From contig DKZA01000023.1 in NCBI GenBank assembly GCA_002492525.1, positions 5,604 through 26,837 of the forward strand: 21,234 bases of DNA, written 5' to 3'. The DNA comes from Lachnospiraceae bacterium UBA7086 (lineage in GTDB: Bacteria; Bacillota; Clostridia; Lachnospirales; Lachnospiraceae). The notes beneath the pieces are model-generated. The model saw only the letters and a list, made by a program, of their open reading frames with translations, did not search any database and was not told the DNA's origin. The position numbers and the translations under genes were made by a program. Of this stretch, positions 1 through 7,785 are shown piece after piece (the first letter of the stretch is position 1; every line of letters starts with the position of its first letter).

Positions 1-1
1 G

Positions 2-685
2 GATCTGGCAGACCGGATACTCTGCAAGGAACTGCTGGGTGATTATCTTCCTCACCTTACCTACCAGGTCGTAAGACTGCACGACTACAGTAATGAAGAA
101 CTCCTGTCAAAAGGAGACGAGATATCCTTGGCTATGCTGGTCAATAAGATCAGATGCCAGGAGGATGTAGAAATATTTACGCAGCTTCCCAAAGAAAAAA
201 TGGACGGGATCCTGCGTGATACACCGGCATATTTATTAGAAGTCATGGCGAAACTGGCACGAGCGTTGTTTTACAGTATGGACATACCGGAGGATAAGAC
301 AGAGGAAGCGGTAGCGAAGATAAAGGAGCGCAGGATGGGAAGATTATTTGAAGGAATCACATTTGACTATCAGGCAGAGATGCGGAAGATGAGGGAAGCA
401 ACAGAGGCGGCAGAACGGGAGATTGAGGCAGCACGGCAGAGCGCACAACAGGAGATTGAGGCAGCACGACAGAGCGCACAACAGGAGATTGAAGCAGCGG
501 AGCAAAGGAAAATAGAAGCCCAAAAAATAGAGGAAATAGCCAACCAAACAGTCAAATTTTCAAATCATATTGCAAGAATGGCGCTTGACCATCATACAGC
601 CAGTGAAATTAAGAATTCATTAATGGAGGAATTCGGTTTAACCAAAGAAGAAGCGGAGAAAGAATATCAGAGAGTCATTGAGTAA
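2..685 (+). CDS. Rpn family recombination-promoting nuclease/putative transposase, 3' part (cut by window edge)
   Basis: The reading frame is open from base 2, so the true start lies left of the window; TTG at 128 and ATG at 134 are internal. The visible 227 residues match my memory of the C-terminal half of Rpn/PD-(D/E)XK 'putative transposase' proteins: a stretch like PHLTYQVVRLHDYS, a helical block ending in LLEVMAKLARALF, then KIKERRMGRLFEGI. The nuclease core itself is outside the window and cannot be checked. About residues 125-180 form a charged helix with an 11-residue repeat (EIEAARQSAQQ), probably a coiled coil. The last 45 residues (SNHIARMALDHHTASEIKNS onward) form a compact helical end. 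Rpn proteins are known to promote RecA-independent recombination and some act in phage defence; which applies here is not shown. Family call good, function inferred. Confidence 0.75.
   Translation, partial: DLADRILCKELLGDYLPHLTYQVVRLHDYSNEELLSKGDEISLAMLVNKIRCQEDVEIFTQLPKEKMDGILRDTPAYLLEVMAKLARALFYSMDIPEDKTEEAVAKIKERRMGRLFEGITFDYQAEMRKMREATEAAEREIEAARQSAQQEIEAARQSAQQEIEAAEQRKIEAQKIEEIANQTVKFSNHIARMALDHHTASEIKNSLMEEFGLTKEEAEKEYQRVIE
419..499 (+). repeat. 33-nt in-frame tandem repeat in the Rpn tail
   Basis: Two adjacent 33-nt units (419-451 and 452-484) differ at one base (cgg/cga) and a partial third follows from 485. Each encodes EIEAARQSAQQ, an 11-residue (hendecad) period typical of coiled coils. 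Near identity at the DNA level indicates recent duplication, so copy number may vary between strains. Confidence 0.9.
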
Positions 686-690
686 CATAA

Positions 691-728
691 ACAAGCCGGT
701 CATACTTATTCATAAGAGACCGGCTTGT
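691..728. terminator. Hairpin between convergent genes, possible bidirectional terminator
   Basis: A perfect 11-bp stem (ACAAGCCGGTC, 691-701, with GACCGGCTTGT, 718-728) closes a 16-base loop between the stop of the Rpn gene (685) and the stop of the opposing secreted-protein gene (803). Neither side has a strong U-run. The minus-strand side (TTTATGTTAC) is the richer in U, so termination of the minus-strand gene is slightly better supported. Confidence 0.5.
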
Positions 729-802
729 AAACCCACACTTGTCATGAAACGATTGTCTCAGATTCATCAGATAGAATCTAAATGAAACCCTGTTTATCTT
801 TC

Positions 803-1327
803 CTATTTGATAAAGGTAAAGATACCAGCGGAATCAACTTTGATTGTAACATTGTCATCTGCTACAGATGTCACTTCTACTGCCTGCCATTCACCCTTAA
901 CGGATTTAAATACGGAAACAGTATCGCCAGCCTTGACACCTTCTACTGTGAAAGGAACTACTGCGTTTACAATATCAACGCCAGGAGCTGTCACTTCTAC
1001 TACGGTAAGCATTGTGCCGCCTACAGCGTCAGCCTGCTTCTGCGCATATCTGATTGCGCCTACATCTACCTTATCTACGATGAAGGTAGCCTTGGTCTGC
1101 TGACCGTTAAGAACGCAGCCGTCGCCCTGTGCGATTGTTGCAATATTCTCAACGCCATCCATCTCGCATACTGCATTAGATGTATACTCCGGAAGGGATT
1201 TATCTACCTCTTCTGCCAGTTTGTCAAGAATCGGAAAATCTTTTGCAGGTACTACTGTCTCTGCTGCACATACTGTGGTAGAGAAAGCAAGCGCTAAAAC
1301 ACAAGTTAATGCTAAAAATTTCTTCAT
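803..1327 (-). CDS. Small secreted protein of unknown function
   Basis: 174 residues from ATG at 1327, chosen because GGAGG lies 8 bases upstream (1336-1340) and the protein then starts with a textbook signal peptide (MKKFLALTCVLALAFSTTVCAA, residues 1-22 or so). A longer frame upstream has no ribosome site. The mature protein is rich in Val, Thr and Ala. It has a first part with two Cys (CEMDGVENIA, QGDGCVLNG) that could form a disulfide, and a C-terminal part (about 115-174) with alternating beta-type strands (VPFTVEGVKAGDTVSVF ... GIFTFIK) that reads like a small beta-sandwich domain. No catalytic motif or sortase signal is visible. I do not recognise a family. It stands alone with its own promoter and so is a single-gene unit. 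Confidence 0.85.
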   Translation of the reverse strand: MKKFLALTCVLALAFSTTVCAAETVVPAKDFPILDKLAEEVDKSLPEYTSNAVCEMDGVENIATIAQGDGCVLNGQQTKATFIVDKVDVGAIRYAQKQADAVGGTMLTVVEVTAPGVDIVNAVVPFTVEGVKAGDTVSVFKSVKGEWQAVEVTSVADDNVTIKVDSAGIFTFIK

Positions 1328-1417
1328 GTTTATGTCCTCCTTTAAATGTCTCAAGTGTGGTTTGATCGACCCATGTGTCAATCATCATAAGGCTCTGTAT
1401 TCTCCTTATCAGACAAT

Positions 1418-1446
1418 ATTATATGCCAGTCAAAAATGTCGGTCAA
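1418..1446 (-). promoter_or_regulatory. Near-consensus promoter of the secreted-protein gene
   Basis: -35 TTGACC (1446-1441), 17-base spacer and -10 TATAAT (1423-1418). Transcription would start near 1411, giving a leader of about 84 bases before the ATG at 1327. This is one of the best sigma-A-type promoters in the window. Confidence 0.8.
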
Positions 1447-1462
1447 TTGAGAACACCCAAAG

Positions 1463-1506
1463 ATTATCGCTGTATAGATAATTGAGCATTTGCAAAGCAA
1501 AATGCT
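1463..1506 (-). terminator. Two adjacent hairpins after the lipoprotein gene
   Basis: Just past the lipoprotein stop on the minus strand are a hairpin AGCATTTTGC/GCAAATGCT (1485-1506, one bulged T) and a second one ATTATC/GATAAT (1463-1482). The tail between them (CAATTATC) is only weakly U-rich. The next promoter begins at 1446, which fits a transcription boundary. Confidence 0.4.
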
Positions 1507-1521
1507 ATTACTTTTTTACAT

Positions 1522-2253
1522 TTATTCCACCCGGATTGTTTCAGCGCTTGCCTCATATTCTTCCATACGGTCATAATCACTGGTCTGGGAATAGGTGATC
1601 ACATAGTTTTTATCTGCATTAATAGCATATTCCAACTGTGTGATTTTCACGTCCCCCACTTGATAATGGCACAGTATCTTAAAAGCCGGGTATCCCTGCA
1701 TCGTAATCTGCTCGAAGCTGTCTACGATCACTTCCACGTCCTCTCCGTATATTTCCTGCAGGCTCTCCTGGGTCTGCTCTTGAAACATCTCCTTTGTCAT
1801 CAGCTGCAATGCCATATCCTGTTCCAGCTGTGCGTAGTAAATGGTAGAAGCGTCTATGGGATAGCGGTCGGTCACATACATGCCCTCCACATCTTCCGAA
1901 GCCTCGAATCCCTCTGGCAGTGCAAAGGTACATCCTTTGGTGACGCGGCTATTCTCCACCACAGAAGCATCCAGATTGTTTTCTTCCAAAAGTTCAGCCG
2001 TCAGCTGGCTTTTGAGGGGTTCTTCCACAGTTATCTCCTCGACACTGGAAGCCTCTTCTGTTTCCGGCTCCTCATCATCTGTCTCCTGCCCAGAAGATGC
2101 TGTTTCCCCATCTGATGAATCCTCCTGTGTCTGCAATTCTTCCGCCCCCTCTGTCTGGGCATTTGTATGTACCGCCTCATCATTCCCACAACCGGACATC
2201 AGCCCGGGAAGTGCCAGCAAAAAAAGTAAAACGCATTTTTTTCTTATGTTCAT
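1522..2253 (-). CDS. Lipoprotein of unknown function with acidic linker
   Basis: 243 residues. The N-terminus is a lipoprotein signal: MNIRKK, a hydrophobic stretch, then lipobox LMSGC with the lipidated Cys at residue 22, so the protein should be anchored on the outer face of the membrane. Residues 25-75 or so are a low-complexity, Glu/Thr/Ser-rich linker, as in many Gram-positive lipoproteins. The folded part (about 80-243) contains CTFALPEGFEASEDVEGMYV, a Gln/Glu-rich helix and a C-terminal beta stretch (GYPAFKILCHYQVGDVKITQ). This resembles small PsbP/Mog1-like or DUF4367-like lipoproteins by shape only; I cannot name a family. The Shine-Dalgarno is weak (AAAGG about 14 bases upstream of ATG 2253), but the lipobox position supports this start. 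Confidence 0.85.
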   Translation of the reverse strand: MNIRKKCVLLFLLALPGLMSGCGNDEAVHTNAQTEGAEELQTQEDSSDGETASSGQETDDEEPETEEASSVEEITVEEPLKSQLTAELLEENNLDASVVENSRVTKGCTFALPEGFEASEDVEGMYVTDRYPIDASTIYYAQLEQDMALQLMTKEMFQEQTQESLQEIYGEDVEVIVDSFEQITMQGYPAFKILCHYQVGDVKITQLEYAINADKNYVITYSQTSDYDRMEEYEASAETIRVE

Positions 2254-2344
2254 ATGTTACTGTCTACACCTTTCTTACACTGTTATCCTATATTGATATC
2301 TTACATACCCGTTTCTGAATCCTCTCAATTTTACCACATAAAAT

Positions 2345-2387
2345 ATGCGGCAGGCAATTGACAATTTGTGTCTTTTGCCCGCCGCAT
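2345..2387 (-). terminator. Terminator after the DUF1540 gene
   Basis: On the minus strand ATGCGGCGGGCA (2387-2376) pairs with TGCCTGCCGCAT (2356-2345), 12 bp with one G-U, loop 19 bases, followed by ATTTTATG. It begins 14 bases after the DUF1540 stop. Confidence 0.7.
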
Positions 2388-2401
2388 TATAATTTGCTGA
2401 C

Positions 2402-2716
2402 TTATGCTTCGCGGAAAGTCGCACACTGGGTCTCTTTGCAATCGCAGGCACCACAGCCTCTGATGTCCACGTGATCCGCATGGCATTTATAATTGGAATT
2501 ATACACGCATTTGACGGCTTCGCAGTCAATGCTGATCGTCCGGCAGGGATGATCCAGGGAACTGACATAAGCATCATCGCGTCTTTGTGAAAAGCTCTCA
2601 CAACATGTCCCGTCACAGGTATCTGCATGGCTGCCCGCCACCATGATATCTCCTTTACAGCAACAGTCATCCTGATTATAGGTACAGTTTTCTACACCAC
2701 ATTTTAATTCCGCCAT
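2402..2716 (-). CDS. DUF1540 protein with two Cys-rich domains
   Basis: 104 residues holding two copies of the DUF1540 pattern (C-x4-C-x-YN, then later CC/C-x-C clusters). Copy one has C6, C11, C17-C19, C33, C37 and C38; copy two (about 64-101) has CEAVKCVYN, a single C, then CGACDC and C. The many paired Cys strongly suggest metal (zinc or similar) binding; the cellular role of DUF1540 is not known to me. Start ATG 2716 has AGGAGG 7 bases upstream. It is flanked by its own terminator and separated by 116 bases from the gene before it, so it looks monocistronic. The protein lacks a signal peptide and should be cytosolic; DUF1540 proteins are common and small in Lachnospiraceae. Confidence 0.9.
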   Translation of the reverse strand: MAELKCGVENCTYNQDDCCCKGDIMVAGSHADTCDGTCCESFSQRRDDAYVSSLDHPCRTISIDCEAVKCVYNSNYKCHADHVDIRGCGACDCKETQCATFREA

Positions 2717-2757
2717 AATAACCTCCTGTTTCGATTGTCTGCCTGCGCAGTATTTTT

Positions 2758-2773
2758 ACTATCATAAGATAGT
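2758..2773. promoter_or_regulatory. Perfect 16-bp palindrome upstream of the DUF1540 gene
   Basis: ACTATC-ATAA-GATAGT lies 42-57 bases upstream of the DUF1540 start. It has no U-run on either side, so an operator or a promoter-overlapping site (the minus strand reads TATGAT inside it) is more likely than a terminator. No matching regulator is identified. Confidence 0.3.
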
Positions 2774-2832
2774 ATGGACATGAAACAGGATTCTATGCTT
2801 CCATTGCCTCGTTTCCTTACAAAAATTTTATG

Positions 2833-4515
2833 CTATAAACTGATTTCATAGAGATTGAACCAATACCGTTCCAACAGATAACTGCCTTTCTCTTCCACGG
2901 TAAGTCCACTTTCCCGCCACTGTGCCACGATATCCTCCCGGCTGTTAAAGCTGCCGACAAACCAGATGTGCCGATCCGCCAATCCTTTCTGCATTTCCTT
3001 GCCTGTCAGCCAGTCCTTGATCGTCTCCTCTTCTTCCACCGTCCCGCAAGGGCCGATGATTTCCTGTATCAGCTTCTCCGCTTCTCCATTCCACAGATAG
3101 CGCCTTGTCCCATCTTGCAGGTAATAGGAGGTCACGGCCTGTACCTGATCAAAATTATAAATAACGATATCATCGGGGCCAATCTGTGAGAGCGCCGTCT
3201 CTGTCTCCTTCATCAGACGTATTTTATACTCTTCTTCCCCGAGAAAAGCACGGTAATTACGCAAACCGATGATAACGACCATAACAATGAAAATTATCAA
3301 TATCTTTTTCACTGTGTGTAAATATCTGCCCCCGCTATCTTTATCTGTCTTCTCTTCATCTTTTTGTAATAACAGCGCAACATCAAGTTTACATAATATA
3401 TTATCCAGGCAGATGGCAAAACAAAGCCAGAAACACCCCATTGCCGGAATCATATAGCGATACACAAACACCGGCCGAATCAAAATCGATGCTGCAAATC
3501 CGAATAGTACCACACCAAGCAAAACGCCAAGCGCTGCTATTGCATGTATAACTCTACCATTATGGTATACTTTTCCCATATCTTTTGCAAAACCGGTATC
3601 CCTGCTATCCTTTTTGACTCTTCTGCAATATGTTATATACCTGACGAAACTGCTGCCCACCACTTCCACATACAGCGCAAACAATATGACTGCCAGGAAC
3701 ACATTCCATGTTTCATTCTGAAAAGCCGGTTTCATCAAAAATTTTACGCATCCCCCCAGGGACCGCCAGGTCAATGGCAAAATCCAGTAATTCTCCTTAA
3801 CTGCCGAAATCTGACCCAACAGAGCAAAGAGCCAGGGCACATACCCTGCAATGGACAACGCGACATACAGGCACCACTCTTTGATACGTCTTTTGTCCTG
3901 CCAGAAGAACATAAGAAGAACATACAAATACACCATCATCACTGCCACGCAGGCAAAATACTGGGTATAGGCCGCTGCCAGGCCATATAAAACAAGGGCC
4001 GTACCATGCAGAAAACGGTCTTTTTTCGCCGTCACGCATCCGTAGGCATGGAGAAATGCCGCCGTCACAAACAACAGCGCCCAGCCATACATCCGCACTT
4101 CCACCGTATAAGCAGACAGCTGCGGCATGGCGATGACACAAAAAAGAAACAGGCCGCCTGTAAAAATACCGAACCTTTTGCGAATCCATGTCACGCTGTA
4201 AAGGAACAAAATAAAATAAGGCAGTACTGACACAATCTTGGCCGGAATCACCGTACCTGCTCCTGGCATAATTAGTTTACATAAATCTACAAGCAGTTTG
4301 GTCACACAATAATACAACGGTGGATGAACGTCTGCCGCTGTAAAGTGAATCAGTTCACCGTAGGAATGTTCGATCATTCCCACGGTGAACAATTCATCAT
4401 ACCAGATATCATTACTGAAACACAGTGCCACGCTCTTTCCCAGCATCAGCACACTGATACAGATAAGGAGCCAGCCAAAGCTGTCCTTACTGAAAATCTT
4501 AATCCTGCTTTTCAT
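2833..4515 (-). CDS. GT39/ArnT-like integral membrane glycosyltransferase
   Basis: 560 residues with about 10 hydrophobic segments and a C-terminal soluble part (about 415-560), the layout of GT-C fold transferases that use polyprenyl-phosphate sugars on the outer face of the membrane. After the first membrane segment comes WYDELFT, with the family's Asp-Glu pair at D40-E41, and then ADVHPPLYY (D62, H64), both characteristic of GT39/PMT-like enzymes. Acceptor and sugar cannot be told. It begins 54 bases after the thrS stop with no clear terminator between, and its own ribosome site is weak (GG 8-9 bases before ATG), so some readthrough expression from thrS is possible. A long plus-strand frame overlapping its 5' end is an antisense artefact. 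Confidence 0.85.
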   Translation of the reverse strand: MKSRIKIFSKDSFGWLLICISVLMLGKSVALCFSNDIWYDELFTVGMIEHSYGELIHFTAADVHPPLYYCVTKLLVDLCKLIMPGAGTVIPAKIVSVLPYFILFLYSVTWIRKRFGIFTGGLFLFCVIAMPQLSAYTVEVRMYGWALLFVTAAFLHAYGCVTAKKDRFLHGTALVLYGLAAAYTQYFACVAVMMVYLYVLLMFFWQDKRRIKEWCLYVALSIAGYVPWLFALLGQISAVKENYWILPLTWRSLGGCVKFLMKPAFQNETWNVFLAVILFALYVEVVGSSFVRYITYCRRVKKDSRDTGFAKDMGKVYHNGRVIHAIAALGVLLGVVLFGFAASILIRPVFVYRYMIPAMGCFWLCFAICLDNILCKLDVALLLQKDEEKTDKDSGGRYLHTVKKILIIFIVMVVIIGLRNYRAFLGEEEYKIRLMKETETALSQIGPDDIVIYNFDQVQAVTSYYLQDGTRRYLWNGEAEKLIQEIIGPCGTVEEEETIKDWLTGKEMQKGLADRHIWFVGSFNSREDIVAQWRESGLTVEEKGSYLLERYWFNLYEISL

Positions 4516-4569
4516 TTTCTATACCATTCTAAAATGTTCTATCCTGCAAGTATGTCAGAGAAAAGCTGT

Positions 4570-6534
4570 CTATTTCCCTTCCTCGCTGACTTCTTCTTTG
4601 CGGATTTCCTTCGTCCGGATTTCTTTACAAATCTGGTCAATAAATTCCCCAAGCGGTTTCACACCCTCATCGCCCGCATAGCGGCTTCTGACGGACACTG
4701 TCTTTTCTTCCGCCTCATTGGCACCCACCACCAGCATATAAGGCACCTTATTCAGACGCGCCTCCCGAATCTTAAAGCCAATCTTTTCGGAACGGTTATC
4801 CACCGTCACATCCACATCGTTTCTGGCCAGTTCTTTCCGCACTTCTTCCGCATAATCCTCATACTTTTCGGAGATCGGCAGGACACGTACCTGCTCCGGA
4901 CACAGCCAGGTAGGGAACTTGCCCGCATATTTCTCAATCAGCCAGGCCAGGGTACGCTCGTAGCAGCCAAGGGATGTCCTGTGAATGATATAGGGACGAA
5001 CCTTATTACCGTTTGGATCGATAAAATACATGTCAAACTGCTCCGCCAGCAAAGCATCCCACTGTATGGTAATCATGGTATCCTCTTTGCCGTAGACATT
5101 CTTTGCATTGATATCCACTTTCGGGCCATAGAAAGCAGCCTCACCCACATCTTCCACGAAGGGAAGTTCCAGTTCCTCCAGAATATCGCGGATGTGTGCC
5201 TCTGTCTCATTCCAGACTTCAGGCTCTCCAATATATTTTTCCGGATTCTCCGGATCCCATTTGGACAGATGCCAGGTGATATCATCCAGCAGTCCCAAGG
5301 TTGACATAACATATTTTGCCAATGCAATACATCCCTTAAACTCATCCACCATCTGGTCAGGACGCACGATCAGGTGTCCCTCTGAAATCGTAAACTGTCT
5401 TACTCTGGTCAGGCCATGCATCTCACCGGAATCCTCATTCCGGAACAAGGTAGAAGTCTCGCCATAACGAATCGGCAGATCACGATAAGAATGTTGGGTA
5501 TTTTTATAGCAATAATACTGGAAAGGACAGGTCATGGGGCGCAAGGCAAACACTTCTTTATCCACTTCCTCATCCCCTAACACAAACATGCCTTCTTTAT
5601 AATGATCCCAGTGGCCCGAAATCTTATACAGATCACTCTTAGCCATCAGCGGTGTTTTGGTTCTCACATAGCCCCACTCTTTATCTTCCAGATCCTCAAT
5701 CCAGCGCTGTAATTTCATAACCATCTTGGTCCCCTTGGGTAACAAAAGCGGCAGGCCCTGTCCGATCACGTCCACTGTGGTAAACAGCTCCATCTCCCGG
5801 CCCAGTTTATTGTGGTCGCGGCGTTTGATATCCTCCAAGTGCTCCAGGTAGGCTTCCAGTTCCTCTTTTTTTGCAAAAGCCGTACCATAGATACGCTGAA
5901 GCTGTGCTCTGTTAGAATCCCCTCTCCAATACGCCATGGAAGAGGAAATCAATTTATAAGCCTTGATATTCTTCGTACTCATCAGATGAGGGCCGGCACA
6001 CAGATCCACAAAGCCGCCCTGATCATAGAAGGAAATCTCCGCATCCTCCGGCAGATCCTCAATCAGCTCCACCTTATAGGGCTCTCCTTTGTCCTTCATG
6101 TACTGGATTGCCTCTTTGCGCGGCAGAGTAAACCGCTCCAGTTTATGTCCTTCTTTGATAATCTTCTTCATCTCTGCTTCCAGCTTATCCAGATCATCTC
6201 TGGAAAAAGGCTGGGCGTCAAAATCATAATAGAACCCCTCTTCAATGGCCGGCCCGATGGTCACCTTTGCCTCCGGAAACAGCCGTTTCACAGCTTCCGC
6301 CAATACATGGGAAGCAGTATGTCTGACTACTTTTAACCCTTCCGGATCATTGGCTGTAAGGATATTCAAGTTGCAGTCTTTATCAATGACCGTCCGCAAG
6401 TCTTCCACCTTGCCGTCCACTTCTCCGGCACAGGCCATCCGTGCCAACCCTTCCGAAATATCCAGGGCAATATCATAGATGCTCATAGCCTGTGCATATT
6501 CTTTACAGGAGCCATCTTTTAATGTAATCTTCAT
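4570..6534 (-). CDS. thrS: Threonyl-tRNA synthetase
   Basis: 654 residues, normal length. Charges tRNA-Thr in the cytosol. Domains in order: TGS (1-60); second, editing domain with HTASH (H72, H76) and DLCAGPH (C179, H183); class II catalytic core with the zinc ligands in RPMTCP (C336), ISEGH (H387) and IIHRTS; anticodon-binding domain (about 540-640, from CPEQVRVLPIS). The motif wording (RQFTISEGHLIV, HRTSLGCYERTLAWL) differs from the usual DDAHIF / HRAxLGSxER style, which suggests the variant ThrS subtype seen in some anaerobes; this is from memory. An unusual tail rich in Glu/Lys ends the protein. ATG 6534 gives the standard TGS start, though the Shine-Dalgarno (AAAGGA) is 14 bases away. 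It follows a small membrane-protein gene by 28 bases and both lie under a T-box. Confidence 0.97.
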   Translation of the reverse strand: MKITLKDGSCKEYAQAMSIYDIALDISEGLARMACAGEVDGKVEDLRTVIDKDCNLNILTANDPEGLKVVRHTASHVLAEAVKRLFPEAKVTIGPAIEEGFYYDFDAQPFSRDDLDKLEAEMKKIIKEGHKLERFTLPRKEAIQYMKDKGEPYKVELIEDLPEDAEISFYDQGGFVDLCAGPHLMSTKNIKAYKLISSSMAYWRGDSNRAQLQRIYGTAFAKKEELEAYLEHLEDIKRRDHNKLGREMELFTTVDVIGQGLPLLLPKGTKMVMKLQRWIEDLEDKEWGYVRTKTPLMAKSDLYKISGHWDHYKEGMFVLGDEEVDKEVFALRPMTCPFQYYCYKNTQHSYRDLPIRYGETSTLFRNEDSGEMHGLTRVRQFTISEGHLIVRPDQMVDEFKGCIALAKYVMSTLGLLDDITWHLSKWDPENPEKYIGEPEVWNETEAHIRDILEELELPFVEDVGEAAFYGPKVDINAKNVYGKEDTMITIQWDALLAEQFDMYFIDPNGNKVRPYIIHRTSLGCYERTLAWLIEKYAGKFPTWLCPEQVRVLPISEKYEDYAEEVRKELARNDVDVTVDNRSEKIGFKIREARLNKVPYMLVVGANEAEEKTVSVRSRYAGDEGVKPLGEFIDQICKEIRTKEIRKEEVSEEGK

Positions 6535-6562
6535 GTTTCTTTACCATTCCTTTCCCAATCTT

Positions 6563-6817
6563 CTATTTTTCTTTTCTGGCTTTCTCTTTCTTCTTATCGC
6601 CGTTATTATTTCCACTTTCATTGCCATTATTGTTGCCATTGTTGCACCCGTTATGACTGCCGATTGCGATACCGTGCGAAAGCGGCGCCGCCAGTAGCCC
6701 CAGGCAGATTCCGGCAAGCAGCAGCACTGTACCGAGCAGGATAAAATTTAACTTGCTGAGTGTCACATTTTCCTCCATCAGTTGTGTAGTTCGTTCTTTT
6801 AATTCTGTCATATTCAT
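6563..6817 (-). CDS. Small membrane protein with Asn/Gly-rich tail, between T-box and thrS
   Basis: 84 residues. ATG 6817 is preceded by a perfect AGGAGG (6826-6831) 8 bases away, the best ribosome site in this operon. Residues 1-22 are charged and helical (TELKERTTQLMEENVTLSK); 24-46 form one membrane helix; 47-84 are a tail of SHGIAIGSHNGCNNGNNNGN type followed by a Lys/Arg/Glu-rich end. I do not recognise the family. It is the first gene after the threonine T-box terminator and ends 28 bases before thrS, so it should be made when threonyl-tRNA is scarce. The charged N-terminus with a single Cys in the Asn-rich part gives no functional hint. The ribosome site and operon position argue that it is real. 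Confidence 0.75.
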   Translation of the reverse strand: MNMTELKERTTQLMEENVTLSKLNFILLGTVLLLAGICLGLLAAPLSHGIAIGSHNGCNNGNNNGNESGNNNGDKKKEKARKEK

Positions 6818-6859
6818 ATTGTTATCCTCCTTTTTCTTCTCCTTGTATCAGCAGACTCT

Positions 6860-6995
6860 GCCTTCTGACTCTGCCTTGCATAAGCAGACTCGAATGTTTC
6901 ACATTCTCGTTCGCGTTGCTCGTCATAAGTCTGCCGCCTCATGCGCTCATGCAGGCATGGCTCATGTGGCGTCCGCCTTCTGACTCTGCTTATGC
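6860..6995 (-). repeat. Repeat-rich spacer between T-box terminator and the small membrane gene
   Basis: A GC-richer stretch of no coding value. It has an 11-bp inverted repeat (GCATAAGCAGA on minus, 6995-6985, with TCTGCTTATGC at 6888-6878), a 15-bp direct repeat (GCAGAGTCAGAAGGC on minus, at 6989-6975 and 6874-6860), and a perfect 6-bp hairpin GAATGT-GAA-ACATTC (6906-6892). In RNA it would fold as a branched hairpin of about 118 nt within the thrS operon leader. Confidence 0.75.
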
Positions 6996-6999
6996 GCGC

Positions 7000-7037
7000 A
7001 AAAAATCCCCTGCACCATCGGTCAGATAGTGCAGAGG
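7000..7037 (-). terminator. Intrinsic terminator of the T-box
   Basis: CCTCTGCAC (7037-7029) pairs with GTGCAGGGG (7015-7007), one G-U, followed by TTTTTT (7005-7000). It follows the T-box sequence directly, as expected for the competing terminator. Confidence 0.9.
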
Positions 7038-7253
7038 ACGTAATATTACGCGGTTCCACCTCGCTTGCTCTGTGCGCCTTGGACGTCTTGCCAGAGCCTC
7101 TCATTTAGCTGTAACGTATGCCAACGGGCCGGATTGGGGCCGCTCAGAGTTAGTTTTCAAATGGTTCCGGCAAAGGCACTTTCAGCACATGGCGCCTCTC
7201 TCTGCTGCTTTCCGCATTTTACTCTTCTCGTCAACGTGTTAATCCATATCTGT
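7000..7253 (-). promoter_or_regulatory. T-box riboswitch leader (threonine) of the thrS operon
   Basis: On the minus strand the leader runs from a predicted start near 7253 to the U-run at 7000. The hallmark T-box sequence AGGTGGAACCGCG is at 7061-7049, with the tRNA-acceptor bulge UGGA inside. A Stem I-like region lies upstream, with a purine-rich AGAGAG/GUGCUGAAAGUGCC apical part. On its 3' side the sequence AAAACUAACUCUGAG gives a specifier ACU (7154-7152), a threonine codon followed by A as usual. This agrees with thrS downstream. Uncharged tRNA-Thr would stabilise the antiterminator and allow expression of the small membrane protein and thrS. Specifier placement is by eye. Confidence 0.93.
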
Positions 7254-7260
7254 TATTCGT

Positions 7261-7289
7261 ATTCTATGCTATATTTTCTTAAAAGTAAA
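7261..7289 (-). promoter_or_regulatory. Promoter of the T-box/thrS operon
   Basis: -35 TTTACT (7289-7284), 17-base spacer, -10 TAGAAT (7266-7261). The same TTTACT -35 is used in the purA promoter. It lies just after the stop of the preceding gene (7321). Confidence 0.7.
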
Positions 7290-7320
7290 GTGTTTTTTAT
7301 GATTTCTTTTTGTGCGGCCG

Positions 7321-7785
7321 CTACAGCAATTCCTCTTCAATAATCCTGGCCGCACACTCAATCAGATGCGGACAGGGCCTGGATTCATAATATTCCTTGG
7401 TGCGGGGCTGGGGTTTCGCACTCTCCTCAACTTCCGTGATTCCCAGCAGTTCTCTGCAGATAATACTGCCGTTCTCTTTCCGGAATCGCTCGCTCATCTG
7501 CCGGACCCGCACGTAAATCCGCTCCTTGGCCTCTTCATCCTGCGGATCGGCATTTCCTTCTTTCAGACCGGCCAACATGGCCATGGAAGAAACTGCCCCA
7601 CAGACTTCTCTCATTCTGCCCACACCCGCTCCCATGGCGCTGGACATCCGAAAAGCCATCTCCCGCTCCATCCCAAAGCAATCCGCATAAGTGGCAAAAA
7701 CTGACTGGGCGCAGTTATACCCTTCATAGAAAGTCTCAACCGCCTGTTTCGTCCGGGAAACAGCACGTTTCTGCTCGTTATGCAT
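7321..7785 (-). CDS. C_GCAxxG_C_C family protein
   Basis: 154 residues from ATG 7785. The longer frame to 7929 overlaps the upstream gene out of frame and would add 48 non-homologous residues, so it is rejected. The conserved Cys pattern is visible: YNCAQSV (C25), GRMREVCGAVSSM (C62), SIICREL (C110), and two C-terminal Cys in CPHLIEC (C138, C144), with an extra C36. The family is named for this pattern and is presumed to be a redox or metal-binding cytosolic protein; its reaction is not established. Its start overlaps the SEC-C gene stop by 8 bases (ATGCATAA holds both signals) and its own ribosome site is weak, so translation is probably coupled to the upstream gene. Confidence 0.88.
   Translation of the reverse strand: MHNEQKRAVSRTKQAVETFYEGYNCAQSVFATYADCFGMEREMAFRMSSAMGAGVGRMREVCGAVSSMAMLAGLKEGNADPQDEEAKERIYVRVRQMSERFRKENGSIICRELLGITEVEESAKPQPRTKEYYESRPCPHLIECAARIIEEELL

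Noticed and set aside
419..499. CRISPR-like array
   Set aside because: Units are directly adjacent, in frame and without spacers; they encode a coiled coil.
4324..5304. 326-residue plus-strand frame
   Set aside because: Antisense to thrS and to the glycosyltransferase gene, which have clear motifs; low-complexity His/Phe-rich translation.
6814..7104. 96-residue minus-strand frame across the T-box and repeat spacer
   Set aside because: It overlaps the T-box sequence and terminator, is extremely Arg/Glu-rich and has no ribosome site.
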